Assembly (NCBI GenBank): GCA_019113125.1 | Contig: DXIA01000170.1 | Location: 1 to 9,418, forward strand | Direction: 5' to 3' | DNA length: 9,418 nt | Source of the DNA: Candidatus Pygmaiobacter gallistercoris | Lineage (GTDB): Bacteria > Bacillota > Clostridia > Oscillospirales > Ruminococcaceae | Shown: positions 1 to 5,347 of the stretch, one piece after another | How the letters are laid out: every line of letters starts with the position of its first letter | Position numbering within the stretch: position 1 is the stretch's first letter | Position numbers and translations under genes: made by a program | The notes under the pieces: model-generated | The model's database searches: none | Told to the model about the DNA's origin: nothing | What the model saw: only the letters and a program-made list of their open reading frames with translations

Positions 1-64
1 GCCGCAGCAGCAGCGAGGGAACGGCGACGGTGTCCCCATAATTCTTTGCCAGCCGGTATGCCAT
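1..64 (-). CDS. Partial unidentified protein, N-terminus only
   Basis: Only the first 21 codons are inside the window; they begin MAYRLAKNYGDTVAVPSLLL. The ATG at 64-62 is preceded by a strong GAGGAGGA ribosome binding site with a spacer of about 6 nt, and a promoter and a hairpin lie just upstream. This makes a real gene start likely even though the body is missing. I do not recognise the family from 21 residues, so no function is proposed. Confidence 0.6.
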   Translation of the reverse strand, partial: MAYRLAKNYGDTVAVPSLLLR

Positions 65-89
65 CGCGCGTCCTCCTCGGTTTGAAATG

Positions 90-119
90 GAAAGAAAACA
101 CCCCGCGCGGGCGGAGTGT
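90..119 (-). terminator. Attenuator-like hairpin in the leader of the partial gene
   Basis: Two 9-nt arms (98-106 and 111-119) pair with one mismatch around a 4-nt loop. On the minus strand the stem is followed by TTTTCTTT. It lies between the predicted promoter (142-171) and the ribosome binding site of the gene starting at 64, so it may act as an attenuator. The T-tract is interrupted by C, so termination strength is uncertain. Confidence 0.4.
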
Positions 120-141
120 CAAATCACAGATCCTGCCCCTT

Positions 142-171
142 ATTTTAGCACACCCCAAAGCGGGATTGCAA
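142..171 (-). promoter_or_regulatory. Sigma-A-type promoter for the partial gene
   Basis: Reading the minus strand, TTGCAA (171-166) and TAAAAT (147-142) are separated by 18 nt, and a TG one base before the -10 makes it an extended -10. Predicted transcription starts near 135, leaving a leader of about 70 nt before the ATG at 64. Confidence 0.5.
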
Positions 172-190
172 CCGGCGAAAAAATGGTGAA

Positions 191-452
191 ATGAGAAAAG
201 CTCGACCTTTCGGCCGGGCTTTTTGAATGGAGCGAAGTCCATTCGGGCGAGATGTCGAGATAGGGGAAGAGGGGAAAGCGAGAGCGGAGTTTCCCCGCAA
301 AAGGTTGGTAGCGCAGCGAGGGCGTCGGGAGGGCGCTTGCAACCGAGCAGCCGCAGCAAGCGGGACCTTTTGCGGAAAAGGAGAAATGACGCAGCGGTAT
401 GAGAAAAGCCCGGCCTTTCGGCCGGGCTTTTTGAATGGAGCGCAGTCCATTC
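191..452. repeat. Pair of 54-nt direct repeats flanking a structured spacer
   Basis: Bases 191-244 and 399-452 match at 51 of 54 positions. Each copy holds a GC-rich hairpin with TTTC loop (intact in the second copy, degraded by two changes in the first) followed by a second palindrome, GAATGGA...TCCATTC. Between them is an extended imperfect stem: 290-305 pairs with 365-378 (core CGCAAAAGGT/ACCTTTTGCG), and inside it CGCTTGC (334-340) pairs with GCAAGCG (356-362). No credible gene lies here; reading frames across it are shadows of the repeat and of the tRNA. It looks like a dispersed intergenic repeat family, but only these copies are visible. Confidence 0.7.
402..452 (-). terminator. Terminator of the tRNA-Val transcript
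   Basis: The stem GCCCGGCC/GGCCGGGC with a 4-nt loop is flanked by A-rich and T-rich runs, so it can work on both strands. On the minus strand it lies just past the tRNA 3' end (458) and is followed by TTTTC. A second short palindrome (433-452) sits between tRNA and stem. Confidence 0.6.
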
Positions 453-457
453 CGACG

Positions 458-534
458 TGGTGGAGACGGAGGGGCTCGAACCCGCGACCTCTCGGATGTG
501 AACCGAACGCTCTGACCAGCTGAGCTACGCCTCC
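458..534 (-). tRNA. tRNA-Val (anticodon CAC)
   Basis: The 77-nt cloverleaf includes an encoded 3' CCA. The acceptor stem GGAGGCG pairs with CGTCTCC. The D arm is GCTC/GAGC with a 9-nt loop. The anticodon stem TTCGG/CCGAG encloses the loop TTCACAT, which gives CAC at positions 34-36 and reads the valine codon GUG. The T arm has GCGGG/CCCTC around TTCGAGC, with one C:T mismatch at the second pair. It is transcribed away from the retron; its 5' end faces position 535. Confidence 0.93.
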
Positions 535-549
535 ACAAGATGCTTTAAT

Positions 550-558
550 ATAATACCA
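550..558 (-). promoter_or_regulatory. Extended -10 element of the tRNA promoter
   Basis: On the minus strand the motif TGGTATTAT lies 15 nt before the tRNA 5' end, giving a leader of about 8 nt. No convincing -35 is present; the upstream stretch is T-rich. The gap 559-627 is otherwise A/T-homopolymer-rich with no gene. Confidence 0.5.
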
Positions 559-627
559 CAACTTTCAAAAAAAGAAAAGCTTTTTTTCAAAAAAAAGAAA
601 AAAATCTCAGATCTCTCCCCTTGCTGC

Positions 628-656
628 TTGTTTTTCCGTGATCCCACTGTTATACT
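628..656 (+). promoter_or_regulatory. Retron promoter
   Basis: TTGTTT (628-633) and TATACT (651-656) are separated by 17 nt, and TG at 648-649 makes an extended -10. Predicted start is at about 663, which coincides with the first base of the proposed a1 repeat of the retron RNA. This is the only good promoter seen ahead of the reverse transcriptase. Confidence 0.65.
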
Positions 657-662
657 GAGACC

Positions 663-833
663 ACAGCAGGCGGCAGAAAAAGCCTTTTTGGCCCCGACAG
701 CGAGTCGCTGTCGGTTTGTTTTATCACACACAGGTTTCGCTGACACTCAGCCGGTCCGCTGGCCGTATTACCGCAAACGGTGTTTGCTCAAGATACGGCT
801 GCACGGCCCTGCTACGTTTTGTACCGCCGCTGT
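663..833 (+). ncRNA. Candidate retron msr-msd RNA
   Basis: The segment runs from the predicted transcription start to 26 nt before the RT start codon, the usual place for a retron RNA. Its ends pair: ACAGC-A-GGCGG (663-673) with CCGCCGCTGT (824-833), 10 bp with one bulged A, as expected for a1/a2. Inside are a 9-bp stem with 3-nt loop (694-714), a small CTGA/TCAG hairpin (740-750), and a long hairpin at 761-800 made of an 8-bp outer stem (one G:U) and a perfect 6-bp inner stem GCAAAC/GTTTGC. The last would be the msd stem, followed by a T-rich stretch just before a2. An alternative end pairing is AGCAGG (665-670) with CCTGCT (808-813). The branching G and exact msd ends cannot be fixed by eye. 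Known of retrons: RNA upstream of RT with paired ends. Inferred: this RNA is reverse transcribed. Confidence 0.6.
694..721 (+). terminator. Terminator-like hairpin inside the retron leader
   Basis: CCGACAGCG (694-702) and CGCTGTCGG (706-714) form a perfect 9-bp stem with a 3-nt loop, followed by TTTGTTT. In the retron model this is an msr stem-loop. Taken alone it looks like an intrinsic terminator or attenuator that could limit read-through into the RT. Both readings remain open. Confidence 0.45.
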
Positions 834-859
834 ACCTGTCGGGGAGGAGGGTTGTGCGG

Positions 860-1801
860 ATGATCGTCTATACCCATACCGAAACGCTCGCGCAGGATCT
901 CGGGATCCCTGCCGCGACGCTGTTTGGGGTCAGCTTTCATCTTGACCGCCATTACCGCCGCGTCACACTGCCAAAGCGGGACGGCGGGGTGCGCACCCTC
1001 TGTGTCCCCGACCCGATTCTCAAGAAGATCCAGCGGCGCATCCTACGGGTTCTTCTTTTTCATAGACCGGTTTCCCCTTATGCGACCGCCTACCGGCCCG
1101 GGGTGGGCCTTCGCGCAAACGCCCTTCCCCACTGTGGCCGGCAGTGTGTGCTGCAGCTGGACATCCGGCAATTTTTTGACAGCGTGCGGTATCTGCAGGT
1201 CAAGGAGATTGTCTTTCCAAAAGAGATCTTCAGCGAAAAGCTGCGGGTGCTGCTCAGCTGTCTGTGCTATGGCCGGGACGGCCTTCCGCAGGGCGCACCG
1301 ACCTCCCCTGCCATCTCAAACCTGTTGCTGCGGGACTTTGATCTCAGGGTGGGAGACTGGTGTGCCGCGCGTGGGATCCGGTATACCCGCTACTGCGACG
1401 ACCTGACCTTCTCCGGTGCCTTCGATCCAAAGCCGGTGATCCGGATGGTCTCGGATGCGCTCTGGCGGGAGGGGTTTGTACTCAATCCCCGCAAAACCCG
1501 GTTTTCGCGGTCGGGACAGCGGCAGACGGTCACCGGGGTTGTGGTCAACGATCGGCCTCGTCTGGATGCGGCCCGCCGCCGTGCGCTGCGCGCCGAGCTG
1601 TACTATTGTCGGAGGTTCGGGGTCGCAGACCATCTCTCCCACATCGGCGATCCCCGCACCCCCCGCGCCTATCTGCTCTCGCTGCTGGGCCGGTTGGATT
1701 TTGCCCTTTCTCTCGGTGCTGAGCCACAGCTTGCAGAGGGGCGCAGATGGGTGCTCGAACAACTCAAACCGTCCAAACAAAAAGAGGAAATCGACGGTTA
1801 G
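860..1801 (+). CDS. Retron-type reverse transcriptase
   Basis: RNA-directed DNA polymerase of 313 aa, predicted to copy part of the RNA encoded just upstream into msDNA. Visible motifs in order: NALPH at 87-91 (the retron NAxxH motif), LDIRQFFDSV at 100-109 with the first catalytic Asp (D101), GLPQGAPTSPAISN at 141-154, the catalytic box RYCDDLTFSG at 177-186 with D180 and D181, LNPRKTRFS at 208-216, and RQTVTGVVVN at 221-230 containing the retron VTG triplet. A thumb-like C-terminal region follows to about 300. The length fits retron RTs and leaves no room for maturase or endonuclease domains, which argues against a group II intron. ATG 860 is chosen because AGGAGG lies 9 nt upstream and homology starts here; the frame is open back to 716 but that part belongs to the leader RNA. 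The box is YCDD rather than the usual YADD. The last codons and the stop lie inside a repeat element. No effector gene follows on this strand. Confidence 0.93.
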   Translation: MIVYTHTETLAQDLGIPAATLFGVSFHLDRHYRRVTLPKRDGGVRTLCVPDPILKKIQRRILRVLLFHRPVSPYATAYRPGVGLRANALPHCGRQCVLQLDIRQFFDSVRYLQVKEIVFPKEIFSEKLRVLLSCLCYGRDGLPQGAPTSPAISNLLLRDFDLRVGDWCAARGIRYTRYCDDLTFSGAFDPKPVIRMVSDALWREGFVLNPRKTRFSRSGQRQTVTGVVVNDRPRLDAARRRALRAELYYCRRFGVADHLSHIGDPRTPRAYLLSLLGRLDFALSLGAEPQLAEGRRWVLEQLKPSKQKEEIDG

Positions 1802-1848
1802 GTGTGGCAGGATAAGAAAACAACGGTTCTGCCGTAGACTTTTGGCGT

Positions 1849-1912
1849 AGAAAGCACTCAGAGCGGCCCCCCAAGCCACCAAGGCTTGGGGGGGCCGCTC
1901 TTCGCACTTTCT
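1849..1912. repeat. Very stable GC-rich hairpin in the left branch
   Basis: Bases 1861-1877 pair with 1883-1900 as a 17-bp stem with a single bulged G around the loop ACCAA. A further AGAAAG/CTTTCT pair (1849-1854 with 1907-1912) extends it across an internal loop. No T-run follows on either strand, so it is not a standard terminator; it forms the tip of the 1825-1937 branch of the inverted-repeat element. Confidence 0.8.
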
Positions 1913-2029
1913 CCATCCAAAATTCTGGGGCAGAACTGCAGGGCACCGTAAAAAGGTCGGTTTTGATGCGGGTGCAAGGAAAAGCACCGAAGGCACCCTT
2001 TGTGGTTGTCGAGGTGGCTTGACGCCGCA

Positions 2030-2051
2030 GCCGCGCAAAAGCGGCCTTTTT
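2030..2051 (+). terminator. Intrinsic terminator downstream of the retron RT
   Basis: GCCGC (2030-2034) and GCGGC (2041-2045) pair around GCAAAA and are followed by CTTTTT. It lies 229 nt past the RT stop, within the right branch of the inverted-repeat element, and would end plus-strand transcription before the convergent mgtE gene. Confidence 0.5.
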
Positions 2052-2102
2052 ACGGCGCTGTTTTCTTATTCTGCCACACCTTTCAGTCGATTTCCTCTTT
2101 TT

Positions 2103-3452
2103 TCACACCGGCAGCAGTCGCTGTGCGATGTTGAAGTAGATGATCAGCGAGATCGCATCCACGATCGTGGTGATCAGCGGAGAGGCCATGATCGCAGGGT
2201 CTGCTTTGAGCGCCCGGGCGACGAGCGGCAAAATCCCGCCGATCGTCTTGGCCATCAGCACGGTGAGGAACATGGTCAGCGCGACGGTGAGGGCCACCAT
2301 CTCGTTGCCGGGATAGGTGATGATCAGCCGCAGATAGTTCACGGCGCTCAGAATCACCCCGACCAGCGCGGCAACCCGCAGCTCTTTCCAGAAGACCGCC
2401 GGCAGATCCCGGCCGGTGATCTCCCCCACCGCGATACCGCGGATCACCAGAGTGCTGGACTGGCTGCCCGCATTGCCGCCGGTATCGGTGAGCATCGGGA
2501 TAAAGGTCACCAGCAGCGGCATCGAGGCGAAAGCCGCCTCGTAACGGCCGAGGATGCCGCCGGTCAGCATGCCGGAGATCATCAGCACCAGCAGCCAGAC
2601 GATCCGGTTTTTCGCAAGGGTAAACACCCCGGTCTTGAGGTAGGGGCGCTCGGACGGGTGCATCGCGCCCATCACCTGCATGTCCTCGGTGGTCTCCTGC
2701 TGCAATACGTCGATCGCATCGTCGACCGTGATGATGCCAACCAGCCGGTTTTCGTCATCCACCACCGGCAGCGAGAGGTAGTCGTACTTGTTCATCAGCC
2801 GGGCGGCGACCTCCTGGTCCTCCTTGGTGGAGACCGAGACCACATCCCGATTCATCAGATCCCGCACCAGCGCGCCGTCCGGGGCGAGCAGCAGATCCTT
2901 GACCGAGACCACACCCTCGAGCCGGCGGCCCTCATCAATGACATAGCAGGTGTAAATCGTCTCGCGGTCCTCACCGGTGCGGCGGATATGCTCAATCGCC
3001 TGGGCCACCGTCATCCCAGCGCGCAGATCGGTGAACTCCGCGGTCATCCGGCTGCCCGCGGAATTCTCCGGATAGTTGAGGAACTGGTTAATCAGCGCGC
3101 GGGTCTCGGGGCGTGCATTCCGCAGCACCCGCTTGACCACATTGGCCGGCAGCTCCTCCAGCAGATCGACCGCATCGTCGACATACAGTTCCTCAACAAT
3201 GTCGGACAGCTCCGCATCGGTGATCGAGCCGATGATATCCCGGCGCAGGTCGGCGTCCAGTTCGGAAAAGGCCTCACTCGCCTGCTCCTTCGGCAGTGTG
3301 CGGAAGACGAGAATCGCCTGTTCCGGTTTCAGCTCTCCCAAAAAGCGGGCGACATCCACCGGCTGCGCCTGTGTCAGTGCATCCCGCAGTTCCCGCAGCT
3401 GCCGGTTTTCCAGCAGCCGGGTCAGTTTTTCCTGATCAAATTTCCTTTCCAT
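2103..3452 (-). CDS. mgtE: MgtE-family magnesium transporter
   Basis: Mg2+-gated channel/transporter of the cytoplasmic membrane, 449 aa, the normal family length. Residues 1-125 are the acidic helical N domain (VEELYVDDAVDLLEELP at 86-102). Residues about 135-255 hold a tandem CBS pair that senses cytosolic Mg2+, ending with ITVDDAIDVLQQETTEDM (241-258). From about 275 to the end is the membrane domain with the family signatures LTDTGGNAGSQSSTLVIRG (321-339) and ADPAIMASPLITTIVDA (417-433). The ATG at 3452 has GGGAGG 10 nt upstream. A long structured leader with terminator lies ahead of it, so expression is probably controlled by transcription attenuation, presumably by Mg2+ (inference). The stop codon abuts the inverted-repeat element. 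Converges with the retron RT. Confidence 0.95.
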   Translation of the reverse strand: MERKFDQEKLTRLLENRQLRELRDALTQAQPVDVARFLGELKPEQAILVFRTLPKEQASEAFSELDADLRRDIIGSITDAELSDIVEELYVDDAVDLLEELPANVVKRVLRNARPETRALINQFLNYPENSAGSRMTAEFTDLRAGMTVAQAIEHIRRTGEDRETIYTCYVIDEGRRLEGVVSVKDLLLAPDGALVRDLMNRDVVSVSTKEDQEVAARLMNKYDYLSLPVVDDENRLVGIITVDDAIDVLQQETTEDMQVMGAMHPSERPYLKTGVFTLAKNRIVWLLVLMISGMLTGGILGRYEAAFASMPLLVTFIPMLTDTGGNAGSQSSTLVIRGIAVGEITGRDLPAVFWKELRVAALVGVILSAVNYLRLIITYPGNEMVALTVALTMFLTVLMAKTIGGILPLVARALKADPAIMASPLITTIVDAISLIIYFNIAQRLLPV

Positions 3453-3495
3453 TGGTAGAATCCTCCCTGTTGTTTACTGTCAGGGAAGTTCCGGT

Positions 3496-3546
3496 AAAAC
3501 GAAACCGCAGATCCCGTTTGCCTTTTGGCAAAATCGGTCCCTGCGG
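3496..3546 (-). terminator. Intrinsic terminator/attenuator in the mgtE leader
   Basis: On the minus strand CCGCAG (3546-3541) pairs with CTGCGG (3510-3505), enclosing a second stem TTTGCC/GGCAAA with AAAA loop, followed by TTTCGTTTT. It stands 44 nt before the mgtE start codon, where premature termination would shut the gene off. Confidence 0.7.
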
Positions 3547-3579
3547 TGATTCTTGCTATGATATCGGGGCAGCCGAAAA

Positions 3580-3705
3580 TTAGCCCTCTTTTCTGAGAGC
3601 GCCCCTCGACAGAGTACTGCCGCTCCGACCGGCAACGGGAGCAGGCGGCAGCCCGATATCCTGAGAATCATCGCATTGACCGGTACTTCGGCCGACTTTA
3701 TCCAC
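3580..3705 (-). CDS. Possible 41-aa leader peptide upstream of mgtE
   Basis: A GTG start at 3705 lies 8 nt after a strong AAGGAGG site (3720-3714) and opens a 41-codon frame ending in TAA at 3582-3580. The product begins VDKVGRSTGQCDDSQDIGL and then has a PPAPV run. Translation would cover the 5' arm of the leader's closing stem and stop before the terminator, so ribosome progress could influence folding. The strong ribosome binding site inside an otherwise non-coding leader is the main evidence; no family is recognised, and GTG plus short length keep confidence low. Confidence 0.35.
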   Translation of the reverse strand: MDKVGRSTGQCDDSQDIGLPPAPVAGRSGSTLSRGALRKEG

Positions 3706-3749
3706 CTGTTCTCCCTCCTTTTTCTTCAGCTGCCCTTTTGGGCCATTTC

Positions 3750-3778
3750 AGTTTACCCCTTTATAACAATTTTTTCAA
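3750..3778 (-). promoter_or_regulatory. Promoter of the mgtE leader
   Basis: On the minus strand TTGAAA (3778-3773) and TAAACT (3755-3750) are 17 nt apart, predicting a start near 3743. A GCCC-AAAA-GGGC hairpin (3732-3743) would sit at the very 5' end of the transcript. An alternative -10 (TGTTATAAA, minus strand) overlaps the spacer but lacks a good -35. Confidence 0.45.
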
Positions 3779-3819
3779 CCCCAATTTGGACAAAATTTTC
3801 TTTATTTAAAAATTTTTTC

Positions 3820-3847
3820 TTGCGAACCTCAATTATTGTGGTATAAT
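3820..3847 (+). promoter_or_regulatory. Promoter of the MATE transporter gene
   Basis: TTGCGA (3820-3825) and a perfect TATAAT (3842-3847) are 16 nt apart, with TG one base before the -10. Start is predicted near 3854, giving a 50-nt leader. It lies in an AT-rich stretch and diverges from the mgtE promoter. Confidence 0.7.
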
Positions 3848-3903
3848 ATTGTTTTACCTTTTTACCATTTAATGACATTGCACTGTTGGAGGCCTTTCAG
3901 AGA

Positions 3904-5268
3904 ATGAAACTTGCGGGAAAACAAAATTATACGGCGGCAGATCTGTTTCGACTGTCCGGACCAATCTTTATCGAGCTGCTGCTGCAGATGCTGGTGGGCA
4001 ACGTGGACCAGTTCATGGTCAGCCGGATTTCCCAGAGCTCGGTTGCCGCGATCGGCAACGGCAACCAGCTGATGAACATTGTCATTATTCTGCTCAGCGT
4101 CATGGCCGGCGCGACGACGGTGGTGCTCAGCCAGACCATCGGCAGCGGAGACCTGGATCGGGTCGGGCAGGTCTGCACCGTCTCCACCCTGATCATCTCA
4201 GCGGGCGGCGCACTGGCTACCGCCATTCTGGTCTTCGGTGGGCGGGCGCTGTTCGGATTTCTCTCGGTTCCACAGGATGTACTCGGCGAGGCGCTGTCCT
4301 ACACCGTCATCGTCGGCGCCTTTGTCCTGGTGCAGGGACTATATATGAACTTTGCCGCGATCCTGCGCAGCTATGGTCTGGTGCGGGAGGTCATGGTCAT
4401 CTCGGCAGTGATGAACCTGTGCAATATCGTCGGCAACGCAATTCTGATCAACGGGCTGTTTGGGTTCCCCCGGCTCGGGGTGATCGGCGCAGCCATCTCG
4501 ACCGACCTGTCCAAATGCGTCGGACTCGCCCTCGTTTGGCTGACCGCGCGGCGGCGGCTGCAGATCCATCTGCAGTTTGGCCGGCTGCATCCCTTCCCCG
4601 CCGGCGTGCTGCGCCGGCTGCTCCGGATCGCGCTGCCCTCGGCGGGTCAAGAGCTCTCCTACAATCTGTCCCAGATCGCAATTCTGCGGATGGTCAACCT
4701 GTTCGGCACCGTGGTCATCGCGACCAAGGTCTACTGCAGCATGCTGGCGAACGTCGCCTATCTCTACTCTCAGGCGATCTCCCAGGCGACCCAGATCGTA
4801 CTGGGATATTTAGTTGGCGCCCGCAATGCGCGGGAGGTTCCGCGGCAGGTCTGGACCACCTGCGGCATCTCGACCGCTGTCTCAATCTCGGTGACCGCGC
4901 TGCTCTGCTGCTTTTCCGGTCCGGTGTTCGGCCTTTTCACCTCGGACCCGGAGGTGCTCTCACTGGGCCGGCAGATTCTGCTGATCGAGCTGGTGCTCGA
5001 ACTCGGACGCAGCATCAACATCGTGATGGTCCGCTGTCTCGTCGCGCTGGGCGACGTCAACTTTGCGGTCGGTCTGGGCACGGTGAGCATGTGGGTGGTC
5101 TCGGTTTTTGGCTCCTGGTTCTTTGGCGTCTACCTCGGCATGGGTCTGGTCGGCATCTGGTGGGCAATGGCTCTCGACGAATGTCTGCGGGCGGTGATCT
5201 ATCTGATCCGGTTTGCCTGCGGCAGATGGCGGCGCAGGATGGGCGCCGCCGTCCGGGAGCACAAATAA
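3904..5268 (+). CDS. MATE-family multidrug/cation antiporter
   Basis: Membrane protein of 454 aa, the usual MATE length, with about 12 hydrophobic segments in two similar halves. The N-terminal block LSGPIFIELLLQMLVGNVDQFMVS, followed by AAIGNGNQL and a GSGD loop, is typical of MATE exporters; the second half restarts near LLRIALPSAGQELSYN. Such proteins expel organic cations or other small molecules using a Na+ or H+ gradient; the substrate cannot be told here. ATG 3904 is preferred over an in-frame TTG at 3886 because GGAGG (3888-3892) lies 11 nt before the ATG and overlaps the TTG region. It has its own promoter at 3820-3847. A basic tail (RWRRRMG) ends it, and no obvious terminator follows. 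Confidence 0.92.
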   Translation: MKLAGKQNYTAADLFRLSGPIFIELLLQMLVGNVDQFMVSRISQSSVAAIGNGNQLMNIVIILLSVMAGATTVVLSQTIGSGDLDRVGQVCTVSTLIISAGGALATAILVFGGRALFGFLSVPQDVLGEALSYTVIVGAFVLVQGLYMNFAAILRSYGLVREVMVISAVMNLCNIVGNAILINGLFGFPRLGVIGAAISTDLSKCVGLALVWLTARRRLQIHLQFGRLHPFPAGVLRRLLRIALPSAGQELSYNLSQIAILRMVNLFGTVVIATKVYCSMLANVAYLYSQAISQATQIVLGYLVGARNAREVPRQVWTTCGISTAVSISVTALLCCFSGPVFGLFTSDPEVLSLGRQILLIELVLELGRSINIVMVRCLVALGDVNFAVGLGTVSMWVVSVFGSWFFGVYLGMGLVGIWWAMALDECLRAVIYLIRFACGRWRRRMGAAVREHK

Positions 5269-5270
5269 AC

Positions 5271-5299
5271 TTTTTTTGCTTTTCCGTTTGTGCTATACT
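5271..5299 (+). promoter_or_regulatory. Promoter of the FakA-like/HD gene pair
   Basis: An extended -10, TGCTATACT (5291-5299), lies just after the MATE stop. A T-run at 5271-5276, 17 nt upstream, is a weak -35. Start is predicted near 5306, 42 nt before the next ATG. Confidence 0.5.
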
Positions 5300-5347
5300 G
5301 TGGTCAAAGCGTTGCCGCCGGAATATCGGCGACAGAAGGAGGGCACC

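Larger units (their letters stand above)
1779..2102. repeat. 324-nt three-way-junction inverted-repeat element
   Basis: The outer arms 1779-1822 and 2059-2102 are inverted repeats matching at 40 of 44 positions. Within them lie two further inverted pairs: 1825-1845 with 1917-1937 (17 of 21) and 1946-1965 with 2036-2055 (18 of 20). The joints between the three stems are only 2, 8 and 3 nt, so single-stranded DNA or RNA would fold into a compact three-way junction. The left arm covers the last RT codons and stop; the right arm ends one base before the mgtE stop codon. No gene is seen inside. No clear target-site duplication is visible at the borders. It could be a MITE-like non-autonomous mobile element, a structured RNA, or a dispersed intergenic repeat. 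Confidence 0.8.
3496..3743 (-). promoter_or_regulatory. Structured mgtE leader, candidate riboswitch of unrecognised class
   Basis: A leader of nearly 300 nt separates the predicted start near 3743 from mgtE. Minus-strand GATTCT (3669-3664), GATATCGGG (3660-3652) and GCCG pair in register with CGGC, CCCGATATC (3568-3560) and AGAATC (3553-3548), making a long interrupted closing stem. Inside are GCTCC/GGAGC and GCTCTC/GAGGGC hairpins; upstream is a GGCCG/CGGTC hairpin. An intrinsic terminator follows directly. This aptamer-plus-terminator layout ahead of a Mg2+ transporter suggests a metal-sensing switch, but I could not match the M-box (ykoK) consensus or another class I know. Confidence 0.55.

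Noticed and set aside
117..122. Perfect TTGACA -35 box on the minus strand
   Set aside because: No acceptable -10 lies 16-18 nt downstream; the region there is the GC-rich hairpin.
227..523. 98-aa plus-strand frame across the repeats and the tRNA
   Set aside because: It reads through the tRNA antisense strand (typical GSNPRPLGCEPNA shadow) and through palindromic repeats; no ribosome binding site.
458..534. tRNA gene as integration site for the retron
   Set aside because: The tRNA 3' end faces away from the retron, no duplicated tRNA fragment is visible beyond the RT, and no integrase is present.
716..859. 48-codon N-terminal extension of the reverse transcriptase
   Set aside because: It lies in the structured leader, has no RT homology and no ribosome binding site, whereas ATG 860 has AGGAGG at good spacing.
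860..1801. Group II intron or diversity-generating retroelement
   Set aside because: The protein lacks maturase and HNH regions and no intron RNA domain V was seen; no template/variable repeat pair is present, and the NAxxH and VTG motifs favour a retron.
2019..3458. 479-aa plus-strand frame opposite mgtE
   Set aside because: It is the antisense shadow of mgtE, rich in His, Asp and Arg with low complexity; the minus-strand frame matches MgtE throughout.
3496..3743. M-box (ykoK) riboswitch call
   Set aside because: Expected by context, but conserved M-box segments such as GGTGAGGCTCCT and the GACGCC and GGTCAACAG blocks were not found, so no class is assigned.
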